Shown: positions 1 through 9,355, counted from the first letter of the stretch. The stretch is 63,165 nucleotides of DNA from an uncultured Faecalibacterium sp. (GCA_934540955.1 CAKTCY010000003.1:1-63165); one strand, 5' to 3'. The notes: generated from the sequence alone by a model not told the origin. Made by a program: numbers and translations.

Positions 1-39
1 ATCCTTGTGGCAGACGAGGAAGCACTGAGCCTGCTGTAA
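1..39 (+). CDS. C-terminal end of an unidentified gene (partial)
   Basis: Reading from base 1 in frame 1 gives 12 residues (ILVADEEALSLL) followed by TAA at 37-39. It is likely the tail of a gene that starts outside the window. It is followed by a strong hairpin at 100-135, which fits the end of a transcription unit. Nothing can be said about function from 12 residues, and a chance open frame is possible. Confidence 0.4.
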   Translation: MLVADEEALSLL

Positions 40-99
40 ACTCCCAAAGCCAATCTCTTCATTTACCATAACTTTGCTTAAGATCCAACCAAAGCACAG

Positions 100-135
100 A
101 AAGAGCCGGACCCATTCAAACGGGTCCGGCTCTTT
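100..135. terminator. 14-bp perfect hairpin, intrinsic terminator
   Basis: Bases 100-113 (AAAGAGCCGGACCC) pair perfectly with 122-135 around an 8-base loop. The A-run and T-run flanking the GC stem make it suitable in both directions. It sits between the rightward gene tail ending at 39 and the leftward gene ending at 153, so it probably serves both convergent transcripts. Confidence 0.8.
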
Positions 136-152
136 CTGCGTATGGTGCAGGG

Positions 153-413
153 TCAATTTTCTAATCTGCCGTGTTCACACCCCAGCGACAGATACTGCTC
201 TATCTCCCCTTTCAGCACAAGCTGCGCGTACTCCAAGGGCTTGTTATAGAGCAGCCAGTCCAGCTCTGCCCGCTGCGCCGGGGTGTTGCCGTACTCGTCC
301 TCGACGGCGATGCAGTCGATGGCAAGGGTGGTGCCATCCTCGAACCGGGCTTCCACCCGGTTGGTGTCCATGCTGTAGCGGCGGGTAGGCAGTTTATTCA
401 CGGTGAAGCTCAT
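153..413 (-). CDS. DUF6061-like small protein
   Basis: An 86-aa protein starting MSFTVNKL. It contains the pattern YSMDTNRVEARFEDG, AIDCIAVEDE, RAELDWLLYNKPLEYA and LVLKGEIEQYL, which I recognise as typical of the small DUF6061 family found across gut Clostridia. The function of that family is unknown. I chose the ATG at 413. A TTG 11 codons upstream is also in frame, and neither has a strong ribosome binding site. It ends just before the hairpin at 100-135. It probably belongs to the ordinary chromosome rather than to the accessory locus. The family call is from memory of its sequence pattern. Confidence 0.65.
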   Translation of the reverse strand: MSFTVNKLPTRRYSMDTNRVEARFEDGTTLAIDCIAVEDEYGNTPAQRAELDWLLYNKPLEYAQLVLKGEIEQYLSLGCEHGRLEN

Positions 414-518
414 TTCTATATCAAACAGTGGGAAAATTCTGCGCAATAAACACCGTCACCTGCAAGCGTGCCCTGAGGGCTCCGCATATCACAAGAGAAA
501 CAGGTCGTTCCCCCATTG

Positions 519-3500
519 TCAGGTCAGGTCGTTCTGCAAATAAAAGCGCACCCGGTCGGTCTGGCTGAGGGTACGGCCATGGAGGAAGGTGTTGGCCTTT
601 GCGATCAGCTCGTCCAGCGAATACACCGGGAAGAAGCCGCAGCTTTTGAGGGCAAAGGCCTCCGTGCCATCCTGCGAGATCATGCAGTTGAGCGCTGCCA
701 GATACCGCTCAAAGGTGTTGCGCGCGGCATCGTACTGGTACAGATAGGTGGTGGATTCAAAAAAAGTACCGCTCATGACCCGGACGATGCCGGCGCTGCG
801 GTTTACCGGAAGATAGCGGATGGAATCAATGGTGTACCGGTCCTCCTGCACGATCTGCTGCTGAGAGATGCTCCAGAGGGTCAGGTGATGGTTGTCTCCC
901 CAGACCACCAGCAGGTCGTCACTGAGGAAGTTGAACTCGCATTCCGATTCGCAATCAATGGGCAGGGTCTCAAGCACTTCCCCGGTGGCGCAGTCCAGCA
1001 GCTGTACCCGGCCGTCAGCCCATACAGCCAGCCTGCTGCCATCCGGGCTGTCACAGATGGGCGCACCGGAGCGCAGGGTCTGATCCCACCGTTTAGCGGT
1101 TATGCGCAGCGGCGCTTGCGCGGCAAACCATTCGCCGGTCTCAAGGTCAAAGAAATCCACCTGACAGGGCACTTTGCTGCCCGAGCCTGTGCTTTGCGGG
1201 CAGTGCAGCACCATCAAATGGGTCGGGGCGCTGGAAAATGCGCGAAAACAGAGAACAGCCTCCATGCCCTCAAACTGCTTCAGCGAATGGACCGTCTCTT
1301 CCCCGGTCAAAAGATCCAGCTGATGGAGCTCCGAAGCACCGAGCTCCTCCGTTTTGTACAAAAACCAGCGGTCAGCCGTTATGCCGGCGGTGCTCCAGTC
1401 CGGGTCTGTCAGCGGGTAGGCGGCACAGTACGCGTTGCTGTCGATGTCCCAGCCGTACAGCACGTTCTCGGCAGTGTAGCCGTCCGTGTCCAGCTGCTCG
1501 TACCACAGGATCGTTCTGCCGTCCTGCTGCGTAACATCGACGAGTGTTTTCTCCTTGCCCCATTCCATCCGGGCCTTGGGCTCCGTAGAGAGAAGCTCCC
1601 AGACCCAGAAGGCATATTCGCCGTTTTCATTTTCGTGGGTGGTCACGCGCAGGTTGACCGGAGCGCTAACGTGGTAGGCGGCAGTCATCTGCGGGCAGTC
1701 CAGCCGGATGATGCTGGTATCGGAAAGCTGCCGCTTCAGGATCACAGTCTGTGCCTGCTCCGCAAGCCCCAGAACGAGCCGCCCGGCAGATGCATCGTAA
1801 GAAACGCAGGACACCGCGCTGTCCAGTGCGGTCAGCTCTGTGTAAAAATCCGAGTCGAGGAACACCCGCTCAATGGTCCCGTTTTCCAGAACAATATAAA
1901 ATTCGTTTTCTGTTGGGAAAACCGCTTGGATGTCGGCGCTAAAGGTATAGCTTGCCAGCTGCCTGCCGCTGTCGGGCTGTACAAAAAATACGCTTTGCCC
2001 GACTGCGCAGACCAAAGGTTCAAGCTCGGTCCCATCGGTCAGGCTGCAGGTCGTCTGAAAAAGCGGTGCATCGCTCCAGCTGCCCGCGATCTGCACGGTC
2101 AGGGGCAGCGTCCAGCGCACCGTATCCGAGGCCGGGTCCCAGCATTCCAGCGTGCCGGTATTCTGGGCCACATACCCGACCCCGCCGTAATCCTTCGTCC
2201 GCAGCAGAGCGATGCTGCCATCAGACAGGTAGGTCGTTTTCTGGATCCCCGTTCCGTCGCCGGTGTAGGACTGATCGATATATCCGCCGCCCGCGATATC
2301 GTACAGCATCAGTTCCGAATCACCGGAATAGCGCGTACAGGCGGCAAAGGCTCCATCCGGAGAAAGAGAGGCCGCTGTAAAATCGCCATGGAACCGGGAA
2401 CAGACCGCACCGGTCTCCAGATCAAGGGAGAAGCCGTCACCGAAAAAGGAGACCAGAACGCGATCCTGCGCCTCGCAGAAAAGAAAACGTACCAGACGCT
2501 TTGAAAGGGAATAGGAAAGCTCCTGGTTCATATCGCACTGCCACAGGAGCTCCCTGCTGCCGGGCTTCAGGCAAAGCACCCGGCTTCTGGTCGCCAGCAG
2601 ACACCGGCCATCGGGGGCAAAGGCTGCGTTCAGGAATTGCGTCTCCGTGGCTTCCGGATCGATATCCGCCGGGCGGAGGGGGCCGGTCTGGGTCATGGTG
2701 GTCAGGTCTGTCTGGTACAAAAGCCCCAGATCATTGATCGTCAGCAGCTGGGTGCCGTCCGGCGAAAGCGCCTGCGATACAATGGAGGAGCCCTCCCCGC
2801 AGTCCAGTGTATCCTCGATGGCGTAGGCTGCCCGGCCGCTGTCACGGTAGGCATACATGGCATTGGAAAGGGCGTAGTAGGCCTCGGTAACAAGAGGGCG
2901 ATCCTTGCTGTTTTCTCCGGCGGGCAGGGCGGCAAGTGCTGTCTGCACCGCCCGTACTCTGTCGCCCTGCTCCAGCAGCTCGCCCGAGATCCGCGCCAGA
3001 TACCGGGATTGCGCGATCAGGGTCTGCTCATACTGCTCCGAGATGCGCCTGTTCTGGGTCAGTGCGTAGGCCGAAAAAGCCAGCAGCAGCGCGGTCGCAG
3101 CCGCCATGCCGCCCAGAAGCTTATGGTAGCGCGCGGCCTTGTGCCGCTGCATGACCTCTTCCGGAGAGAGCCGCAGCTTTGCGGCAACGATCTTGCCAAA
3201 CTCTTCCTCGGCGCGGTTTTTGCCGCTCCTGAGCCCCTCCGGCGAAAAGCTGGCGGCCAGATAATCCTGCCCGGTGGCAGACAGTGCCCGGGGAAACGCG
3301 GTCTTCTCGTCGCCGTCCAGCAGCACCGGCACGATCCTGTCCGGCGCGTGGCAGTGCAAAAAGGTCTCGATCTCCCAATCGACCCACGGCGAAGCGGGCG
3401 TTTCCTTTGTGCAGAGCACGATCAGAAAGTCGGCCTGATGCAGCCGCCCCTCCAGCTCCTGCTTCAGGCTGGGGACACAGGCCAGCTCGTTTTTGTCCAG

Positions 3501-4229
3501 AAAGACCCGCGCGAAGGGCTTTTTGGACTGCTTCAGGCTGCGGGGCGGGCGGTAGCTTTCCAGCTTTGCCTGAAGCTTCCGTGCAAAGGCAATGCTTTCG
3601 GGCGTGTGGCGGTAGCTGATAAAGGCATCGTAGCCCGGATGCTCTTCTGCCTGCAGGGCAGACAAAAGCGCTTCCAGTGCCGTCTGCATTGCCGCCAGAT
3701 CGGCAAAATGCTCCGGGCCGGGGTAGGCGGCACACAGCAGAAACCGGCGCAGCTGCGCCCGGCTCTGCGCTGTGTCCAGCAGCCTTTTCAGCTTGCAGTC
3801 GTAATATTTCCCGGCCAGCAGTCTTGGCGGCTTCCGTCTGGCCGCCCGGCCGAGCAAAAGCCTGCACAGAATGTCTGCCGCGGCAGCTGCATCATCACCA
3901 GCAGCCTCCGCAGCCTCCGGAGCCAGCAGCAGGACCCGGGCGTCCTGCTCCGGGCCGACGCTCTGCAGCAGAATGTCCGAGGTGGTCGGCATGGGCAGAG
4001 GGTGCCCGGCATCGCGCTCCTTTTGCACAAGGCGCAGGACCTCTGACAGGATCGAGCAGCTGAACAGGGCGTCAAAGCCGTCGCGGGCTCTGCTGCTGTC
4101 CAGAGGTGCAGCGGGATAAAGCCGCCCGCCCGGAGCCTCCGCCAGCGGCTCGCCCAGAATGCGGCGGGGACAGTTGTTCAGATCCATCAGGCGTTCTTCG
4201 GATGGGGATGTGTAAAAATGATGTCTCAT
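519..4229 (-). CDS. TIR domain protein with C-terminal beta-propeller (WD40-like)
   Basis: A 1236-aa protein. Residues about 1-190 are an uncharacterised N-terminal region. A TIR domain follows from about 198, beginning YDAFISYRH, with LIVLCTKET and DWEIETF, whose Glu near 285 is in the place of the catalytic Glu of NADase TIRs. A predicted membrane segment lies at about 370-391 (LLGGMAAATALLLAFSAYAL). The remaining 840 residues contain repeated short beta-rich segments such as LSPDGTQLL, FAPDGRCLL and LSPDGAFAA, typical of WD40-like blades. TIR-propeller proteins are usually signalling or defence proteins; here the TIR would be cytosolic. Start ATG 4229 has an AGGGGG site 8 bases upstream and a sigma-A-like promoter at 4265-4293, so it is likely monocistronic. 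A decayed copy of its C-terminus lies at 61301-61435 in inverted orientation. NAD cleavage is inference from the family. Confidence 0.85.
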   Translation of the reverse strand: MRHHFYTSPSEERLMDLNNCPRRILGEPLAEAPGGRLYPAAPLDSSRARDGFDALFSCSILSEVLRLVQKERDAGHPLPMPTTSDILLQSVGPEQDARVLLLAPEAAEAAGDDAAAAADILCRLLLGRAARRKPPRLLAGKYYDCKLKRLLDTAQSRAQLRRFLLCAAYPGPEHFADLAAMQTALEALLSALQAEEHPGYDAFISYRHTPESIAFARKLQAKLESYRPPRSLKQSKKPFARVFLDKNELACVPSLKQELEGRLHQADFLIVLCTKETPASPWVDWEIETFLHCHAPDRIVPVLLDGDEKTAFPRALSATGQDYLAASFSPEGLRSGKNRAEEEFGKIVAAKLRLSPEEVMQRHKAARYHKLLGGMAAATALLLAFSAYALTQNRRISEQYEQTLIAQSRYLARISGELLEQGDRVRAVQTALAALPAGENSKDRPLVTEAYYALSNAMYAYRDSGRAAYAIEDTLDCGEGSSIVSQALSPDGTQLLTINDLGLLYQTDLTTMTQTGPLRPADIDPEATETQFLNAAFAPDGRCLLATRSRVLCLKPGSRELLWQCDMNQELSYSLSKRLVRFLFCEAQDRVLVSFFGDGFSLDLETGAVCSRFHGDFTAASLSPDGAFAACTRYSGDSELMLYDIAGGGYIDQSYTGDGTGIQKTTYLSDGSIALLRTKDYGGVGYVAQNTGTLECWDPASDTVRWTLPLTVQIAGSWSDAPLFQTTCSLTDGTELEPLVCAVGQSVFFVQPDSGRQLASYTFSADIQAVFPTENEFYIVLENGTIERVFLDSDFYTELTALDSAVSCVSYDASAGRLVLGLAEQAQTVILKRQLSDTSIIRLDCPQMTAAYHVSAPVNLRVTTHENENGEYAFWVWELLSTEPKARMEWGKEKTLVDVTQQDGRTILWYEQLDTDGYTAENVLYGWDIDSNAYCAAYPLTDPDWSTAGITADRWFLYKTEELGASELHQLDLLTGEETVHSLKQFEGMEAVLCFRAFSSAPTHLMVLHCPQSTGSGSKVPCQVDFFDLETGEWFAAQAPLRITAKRWDQTLRSGAPICDSPDGSRLAVWADGRVQLLDCATGEVLETLPIDCESECEFNFLSDDLLVVWGDNHHLTLWSISQQQIVQEDRYTIDSIRYLPVNRSAGIVRVMSGTFFESTTYLYQYDAARNTFERYLAALNCMISQDGTEAFALKSCGFFPVYSLDELIAKANTFLHGRTLSQTDRVRFYLQNDLT

Positions 4230-4264
4230 AACAATGTCCCCCTGTAAAAAGCTTTTTTTATATC

Positions 4265-4293
4265 ATTCTATAAAACCGCCTCTTTTTTGTCAA
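4265..4293 (-). promoter_or_regulatory. Sigma-A-type promoter for the TIR/propeller gene
   Basis: On the minus strand, TTGACA (4293-4288) and TAGAAT (4270-4265) are separated by exactly 17 bases, about 35 bases upstream of the ATG at 4229. The -35 is a perfect consensus match. Confidence 0.7.
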
Positions 4294-4354
4294 TCACGAA
4301 ACCGGACGCGCCGCCATTCCTCCCAGTCGGGCTTCGGAGGGCACATACTGTATT

Positions 4355-4392
4355 TTCCCCCTGCTGAAGCCATCCGGCTTTTATGATACACT
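4355..4392 (+). promoter_or_regulatory. TCCCCCT element with TANNCT-like -10 (locus-specific promoter type)
   Basis: TTCCCCCT at 4355-4362 is followed after 24 bases by TACACT at 4387-4392, upstream of the gene starting at 4447. The same arrangement occurs in the direction of transcription upstream of the genes starting at 10429, 17895, 20161 (less exact) and 23093. A TATGAT at 4382-4387 could be an alternative -10. Confidence 0.5.
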
Positions 4393-4446
4393 ACATGGGA
4401 AGCTCATGATACGGCAATGGCCGCAAAGAAAAAGGAGGAGCCTGTG

Positions 4447-5058
4447 ATGCGTTACGCAATAAAAAACAAAAAGAAACTCGTCCATGCCTACCGTCTTGGA
4501 TACGGCAGTGCCATGGAGCAGCTGCTGCTTCAGGAGGGGGCCATCTGCCGCCTGCCCGATGGCAGCTACGAGCTGTTTTCAAAGGAGGCCGTGCAGGGCA
4601 AGGGAGAGCGTGCCCTGCACGGGGATTACTTTAAGGTGGATATCGCAGACGGCCGCTATTACCCCTACCCCAACACAAGAGAATTCTTTGAGGCCAACCA
4701 TACCCTTGTGGACGCAGCGCAGCAGCTGTACGAACAGCAGCCAAAGCCCCTGCAGATATGGCAAAGGGAGGACAAAATGTGTCCCGAGATCGCCTTTCTG
4801 CTTCACGCCGAGCGGCTGCAGCTCTGCCCGGCAGACCCGGAGCACTATTTTCAGGCAGAGCTTTTCGGTGCGCCCCTCAGCACCTCCGACAGGGGTACTG
4901 TGGTTTTTTACCGTGTGCTCCGCAGCCCGGAGGGTACGGTGCTCGACGTTGATTTCAACCTGATATCAGAGCAGGATTTTGCGGACAGCTATACCCCTTG
5001 CACCGCCTCCGGGGAGCCGCTGGGCGAGGAGGCAAAAAAGCACGGCGAAAGCTTGTAG
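4447..5058 (+). CDS. Uncharacterised 203-aa protein
   Basis: The protein begins MRYAIKNKKKL. The start at 4447 is chosen because AAGGAGG lies just upstream (about 4432-4438). An upstream in-frame ATG at 4417 has no such site. Motifs include DYFKVD, YPYPN, FFEANH, KPLQIW and MCPEIAFLL. I have seen this combination in uncharacterised Firmicute proteins but cannot name a fold. No signal peptide, membrane segment or catalytic motif is evident. It lies alone between the divergent TIR gene and the convergent SUKH gene, and carries the locus-type promoter element. A toxin, immunity or adaptor role is possible but unsupported. Confidence 0.7.
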   Translation: MRYAIKNKKKLVHAYRLGYGSAMEQLLLQEGAICRLPDGSYELFSKEAVQGKGERALHGDYFKVDIADGRYYPYPNTREFFEANHTLVDAAQQLYEQQPKPLQIWQREDKMCPEIAFLLHAERLQLCPADPEHYFQAELFGAPLSTSDRGTVVFYRVLRSPEGTVLDVDFNLISEQDFADSYTPCTASGEPLGEEAKKHGESL

Positions 5059-5102
5059 CTTGTACCCCCCGTCAAGGGAAATACCGCGCAGAGGCACATG
5101 GG

Positions 5103-5531
5103 TCAGGGCTGCTTTTCGACCGTCTCTTTTGCTTGGGCGCCACCGGGAACTGCCAGCTTGTCCAGAAATGCCGAAAAGCTTTCGGCGGCATCCGTTACGC
5201 TGCCCGTCTCGTGGTTCCGGAATACGATATGCCCGGTTTCCCGTTCCAGACACCACAGGCTCCCAAAGGGGTCGATGGCGATGGCAACGTAGCGGCTGGT
5301 GTCGGGATTAAAGCTGTGGATCGAAACTGCGCTGCCCGGAGCAAAGGAGAGCAGATAGCTCACGATATGCTCCCGGCCGTCGGCTGTTTTGTAGCTGCAG
5401 CGCTCCGGCTTGCCGCCGCCGTTTTCCCGGACGAAGGCACGGTAATCCGCCGGCAGCGTAATGGCGTTGTCCGCCTCGAATTCACGGATGGGAAGCTCCG
5501 AGGCAAGGGGCTCCGTATAATGCCATTTCAT
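5103..5531 (-). CDS. SMI1/KNR4 (SUKH) family immunity protein
   Basis: A 142-aa protein. Residues about 17-45 contain EFEADNAITLPADYRAFVR followed by ENGGG, and later come VAIAIDPFGSLWCL and HIVFRNHE, then FSAFLDKL near 125. This is the standard SUKH superfamily order: N-terminal helix, LP.DY..F....GG, acidic strand, closing helix. SUKH proteins are immunity proteins that bind and neutralise nuclease toxins. The gene lies 21 bases downstream of a WHH nuclease gene on the same strand, which is the classic toxin-immunity arrangement. Start ATG 5531 has AAAGGAG upstream. It is the last gene of the operon running from 10429. Confidence 0.85.
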   Translation of the reverse strand: MKWHYTEPLASELPIREFEADNAITLPADYRAFVRENGGGKPERCSYKTADGREHIVSYLLSFAPGSAVSIHSFNPDTSRYVAIAIDPFGSLWCLERETGHIVFRNHETGSVTDAAESFSAFLDKLAVPGGAQAKETVEKQP

Positions 5532-5552
5532 AAGTCTTACACTCCTTTTTCA

Positions 5553-6188
5553 TCAACGGTTTTCTTTGCCGCCGCCCCAGAGGACACGGCCTCCGGTGTG
5601 GCGGGTAATGGCGTGCACGCTGCTGTCCACCAGCTGCATCTGGCCCGGGTACACATCGTGGTGCCATGTATACCCCTTCGGGGTGTCGCCGTTCCGAAGC
5701 TGCTCCAGCTGTTCCCCGCTGAACCGGGAAGCCAATTCCGGATCCGTCTGCACGGCTTGCTGTAATTTTTCGTTGCAGGCTTTGCTTTGCAGATAGTCTG
5801 AGCTTTCGTAGTCCTCCCGGCTCAGAGCGACATCGAACCGGCTTTCAAATCTGGGTGCTACAACATCGTAAGCCTTGCCGTCCTCCAGCGTGACGCTGCA
5901 ATGCTCGTAGCGCACACCGGTCTCGGGATGCTCCTGCCCGGCCAGCTCCTGGTTCCGGGTGTCAATGTGCTCCATGCCGCCGTCCGCGCCCTTGTCCGTC
6001 TCCGTTTCAAGGGAGTGGACGGCTTTTTCGCTCTCCTCCCGGGTGTCGCCGGGCGGCGCACCGGCCTCTGTTCCCTTTTCCTCCAGTCCGTAGGCGGCAT
6101 TTACCTCCTCCGGGGTAAGCTCGAGGTCATTTTCCTCACGGGTCTCGGTGCCCGCTTCCAAAGCCTCGTCATTGGGATCGTCCAGCAT
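5553..6188 (-). CDS. WHH-type HNH/EndoVII-fold nuclease toxin
   Basis: A 211-aa protein. Residues 1-80 are acidic and low-complexity (TREENDLELTPEEVNAAYG). The C-terminal 130 residues show the WHH nuclease pattern: GVRYEHCSVTLEDGK, FESRFDVAL, CNEKLQQAV, GYTWHHD (Trp175, His176, His177) and HAITRHTGG near 200, ending GGRVLWGGG. WHH domains are metal-dependent nucleases found at the C-termini of polymorphic toxins delivered by T6SS, T7SS and related machines. Here there is no long N-terminal delivery domain, only a short acidic leader, so it may travel with a partner. Start ATG 6188 has AAGGAG, which overlaps the stop of the upstream ATPase gene, so the two are translationally close. The following gene encodes a SUKH immunity protein. 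Confidence 0.85.
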   Translation of the reverse strand: MLDDPNDEALEAGTETREENDLELTPEEVNAAYGLEEKGTEAGAPPGDTREESEKAVHSLETETDKGADGGMEHIDTRNQELAGQEHPETGVRYEHCSVTLEDGKAYDVVAPRFESRFDVALSREDYESSDYLQSKACNEKLQQAVQTDPELASRFSGEQLEQLRNGDTPKGYTWHHDVYPGQMQLVDSSVHAITRHTGGRVLWGGGKENR

Positions 6189-6190
6189 AT

Positions 6191-9100
6191 TCAGTCTCCT
6201 TCCTGATTTTTGCTTTTCTGCGCGGCAGAAAACAGCACACTGCTCACCAGCAGACCGATGGGATCGGTCTGACCATGATAAAGCAGCAGGCAGCGCAGTA
6301 CCGTGTCCCGCTCCGGCAGGGTCAATTCCCCGGCATAGAGCTCCAGCGTCTCCCGGGCCTGCTGCCGCCAGCCTTCACAGGCGCTGCGGTAGGCCGCATC
6401 ACGGCTGTAGGGCACCCTCATGGTCTTGGCGGGACGCGGCAGCGGGCACAGGGAAAGCAGTCCCTCGCAGGAGAGAAGCGCCTCCATAAGCTCTCCGAAA
6501 AAGGGCAGTGCATATACCGGGTCCGAAAAATACTTTTGCACCCGCAGAAAACGGCTTTGGTAGTAATCAAACAGAGCCTGAAAATTCTCGGTCTGGTACC
6601 GGTCAAGCCCCCGGACGCGGTGATGCAGAAGCTCCTGCAGGGAAGCGGCGTCGAACCGCTGTGTGCTGTACTGCTCCAGCACGCCGCGCAGCAGGAAAGC
6701 CCTGAGCTGACAGAGCTTCCGGTAAGGGATGGTGTGGCTTTGGCCCTTCTCCTCCCACGGGCGGGGGCGCTTTTCGCCCTGAAACAGCACCGGCTCGGTC
6801 CAGCCCTCCTGCAGGATGACGGCAGTGCCGTTGGGCAGCTGCGCAAGCTGTGCCGACTGCTCCTTGGTAAGCCCCATCGACCTTGCAGCAGCCTCCTGAT
6901 CGTCGGCATAGGTCAGCCGCAGGGCAATTTTGCTGGAGGTGTTTTTCAGCGCAACGGGATCCAGACAGCCGGGAGACTGGTCAACGATCAAAAAGCCCTC
7001 GTGGGTAAAGCGAAGCTCAGCGATGCATTTTGCAAGGCTTTCCACTGCCTTGGCTGTGGTACCGCTTCCCTCCTCCGCAGCTGCCGGTGCGGCGCGCAGG
7101 ACATTGTGGGCTTCCTCCAGCAGGGTCAGATGATGGAGCCCATGGCCATTGTCCGGGCGGGTAATGCGGTACTCATACAAGCGATTGATGAGAAGCGCCA
7201 TCAACAGAGAACGGGTCTCGGAGGAACCCACGGTGCTGAGATCCAGGATCGTATAGCCTTCGAACAGCTCGGCGTCCGAGACGTTCTGTCCGGAGCAGAA
7301 AACCTGTCCGAAAACACCGGAAACCAACATGGAAAGCCGGCTGTGCAGGGTGCCTTCGTAATTGCCGCGCACTTCGCCCTGCAGGCGGTTCTCCTCGATG
7401 ACATACGGCAGCTCGGTCAGAAGATCCTTGAAGGTGGGAAAGGGGTCCTTGACGGTCGGGCGGAAAACGCTGTTCGTCAGATCCCATCCGCGTGAAATGT
7501 ACGCGCGGCAGACGCACTGCCGGAGCAGTGCGGGCTGTGCCGCGTAGAGCGGCCAGCATACCGAAAACGAATCGATGAGCCGATCGATGTGATCCAGCAC
7601 CTGCACCTCAGGGGGAAAGGCAAACGGGTTGAACCGCAGCATCCGGTAGGAGCGGTCAACGGTGAATACGCGCAGCCCGGGCAGAAGGCCGAACAGCTTT
7701 TTGTATTCGCCCTTGGCCGGCTCAATGACCGTAAAGCCGATGCCCTGCTCCACCAGATGCCGGAGCAGCTCACAGGTGACCGTTGTTTTGCCGGAGCCGG
7801 AAGCGCCGACGACCAGTCCGTGTGCGCAAAGGCTGTCGAGATCGAGCTGCACGGGCAGAGAGGTCACCCGGCCCATATGAACGATGTGCCCCAGCAAGGC
7901 CTGACGGTGGGCGGGTGTCGGCAGCCGATTGGGTGCATAATGGATGCTGCGCCCAAAGCCGGCCATCTGCACCACAGTCAGGCCCGGGACGGAACGGCGG
8001 GGCAGGCTCATGACGCGCGGCAGCTCCGTGACCGGCAGCAGGCTGTCGGTGCAGCAGATGCTTCCGTCTGCCAGCCGAAAGCGGGGCGCTTCGGCATACC
8101 GCAGACAGGCCAGAAGATTCCGGAGATTGCTGCTCTGCTCCTGCCCCGGCAGTGTCTGCCAGACCGTGCACAGGGAGTGGCTGCGGGTATTCTGCCCGGA
8201 GACAAGGGACTGAAAGGACCGCGCCGCCATAACGCTGTCTGCCGGGTCTTGTGCAATGAAGTAGGCGCAGCAGTCCCAGAAGCTGCCGCCGCCGCTGTAA
8301 AGCCGCTGAAGCTGCCGGTCGAGCTGCTGCAGAAGATCCTGCACCTCCTTGTTTTTCCAGCGGGAGCTGCAGCCCATGGTTTGTGTCTGCGTAAGGGTGT
8401 CGGTCTGCGTGGTGCCATAGGTGGCCGTCCGGCCGGTGCTGCGGCCCTGCGTAGTGGTGGAGCCGGTGGTGCTGGCGGTGCCGGAGCCGCTTCCGGTCTG
8501 GTCGCTCCAGTTGATGCCCAGCCCCAGTGGAGAGATGCCCCAGCCCTTGCCGCGGCCCTGCTGCTGGAAGGTGCTTTGGGTCTGCGTGGCCGAGTACCCC
8601 AGAGAGAGATTTTTTACAAGGCTGTCTGCCACCGAGCGGCTGACCGCATCGCTGCGGCCGATGGCCTGCGAGCTGCCAGCCTGCACCGTGAGCTCTGCGT
8701 AGGGAGAAAGCAGGGTGCTGATATTCTGCAGCGCCGCGATGCGCTGCTCGACAGCCTGCTTCGCATAGGGCACCGCCAGCAGAAGGGCCGTGTAGCGCTT
8801 CCCCATCATGCTTTCGACCAGCTTCTCCAGCCCCTGAACCGTCAGCGCCTCGGTCTCGGCACCCGGCTTGCGCTCAGAAGGGATGATCGTTACCGCCGAA
8901 ACGGTCTGCCGGGCGGCAGCAGAGCCTTCCAGACGACACATCGTCTGCTCCACAGCCGCGCTGTCCAGCTCGCGCAGAAAGATGCCGGGAAAATTGGCCT
9001 CCAGCCCGGCCCGCAGAAGGCCGACGGCGGCCTGCGGCGCCTGCGACCGGACGCCCAGCGAAAGCGTGATGCCGGTCTCGGTGCCTTCTACCATCAGAAA

Positions 9101-9355
9101 ACAGCTCTGCACAAGGCTGCTGATGGCATCGTACACACTTACAAGACGCTCGTGGAGGCTTTCATCGCTGTATGCCAGCTGCTGGATCTGCAGCAGCCGC
9201 AGAGGATAAAACGTGCGCGGCTGGCAGGGCGGCAGCACGCAGCCCGGGGCTTGCGCTTGCGACAGGTAGCCGTGCTCCAGCCGCTGCCGGAGCTGCAGCA
9301 GAGCCTCCCGCAGGGTCAGAGCCCCGTCGGCAGACTGCAGAAGGGTGTTGGGCAT
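6191..9355 (-). CDS. HerA/VirB4-like P-loop ATPase (copy 1)
   Basis: A 1054-aa protein. Residues 1-510 include a Ser/Thr/Gly-rich stretch near 290-345 (TTGSTTTQGRSTGRTATYG). The ATPase core follows: Walker A GASGSGKTT at about 513-521, the EPAKGEYKKL motif, RFNPFAFP, and Walker B LTLLEEAHN at about 745. A late IVDQSP element and a C-terminal helical region complete it. HerA-type ATPases are hexameric DNA or protein pumps. A paralogue with the same EPAK.EY, FNP and EEAHN motifs is at 32075-34846. The gene sits 3 bases after a PP2C phosphatase and directly before the WHH toxin in one operon. It may therefore pump DNA or energise toxin delivery, which is inference. No signal peptide is seen. Confidence 0.8.
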   Translation of the reverse strand: MPNTLLQSADGALTLREALLQLRQRLEHGYLSQAQAPGCVLPPCQPRTFYPLRLLQIQQLAYSDESLHERLVSVYDAISSLVQSCFLMVEGTETGITLSLGVRSQAPQAAVGLLRAGLEANFPGIFLRELDSAAVEQTMCRLEGSAAARQTVSAVTIIPSERKPGAETEALTVQGLEKLVESMMGKRYTALLLAVPYAKQAVEQRIAALQNISTLLSPYAELTVQAGSSQAIGRSDAVSRSVADSLVKNLSLGYSATQTQSTFQQQGRGKGWGISPLGLGINWSDQTGSGSGTASTTGSTTTQGRSTGRTATYGTTQTDTLTQTQTMGCSSRWKNKEVQDLLQQLDRQLQRLYSGGGSFWDCCAYFIAQDPADSVMAARSFQSLVSGQNTRSHSLCTVWQTLPGQEQSSNLRNLLACLRYAEAPRFRLADGSICCTDSLLPVTELPRVMSLPRRSVPGLTVVQMAGFGRSIHYAPNRLPTPAHRQALLGHIVHMGRVTSLPVQLDLDSLCAHGLVVGASGSGKTTVTCELLRHLVEQGIGFTVIEPAKGEYKKLFGLLPGLRVFTVDRSYRMLRFNPFAFPPEVQVLDHIDRLIDSFSVCWPLYAAQPALLRQCVCRAYISRGWDLTNSVFRPTVKDPFPTFKDLLTELPYVIEENRLQGEVRGNYEGTLHSRLSMLVSGVFGQVFCSGQNVSDAELFEGYTILDLSTVGSSETRSLLMALLINRLYEYRITRPDNGHGLHHLTLLEEAHNVLRAAPAAAEEGSGTTAKAVESLAKCIAELRFTHEGFLIVDQSPGCLDPVALKNTSSKIALRLTYADDQEAAARSMGLTKEQSAQLAQLPNGTAVILQEGWTEPVLFQGEKRPRPWEEKGQSHTIPYRKLCQLRAFLLRGVLEQYSTQRFDAASLQELLHHRVRGLDRYQTENFQALFDYYQSRFLRVQKYFSDPVYALPFFGELMEALLSCEGLLSLCPLPRPAKTMRVPYSRDAAYRSACEGWRQQARETLELYAGELTLPERDTVLRCLLLYHGQTDPIGLLVSSVLFSAAQKSKNQEGD

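Noticed and set aside
4237..4243. Another TCCCCCT on the plus strand, considered as a sixth member of the promoter motif
   Set aside because: On the transcribed strand it is AGGGGGA, the ribosome binding site of the TIR/propeller gene, and its orientation does not match a downstream gene.
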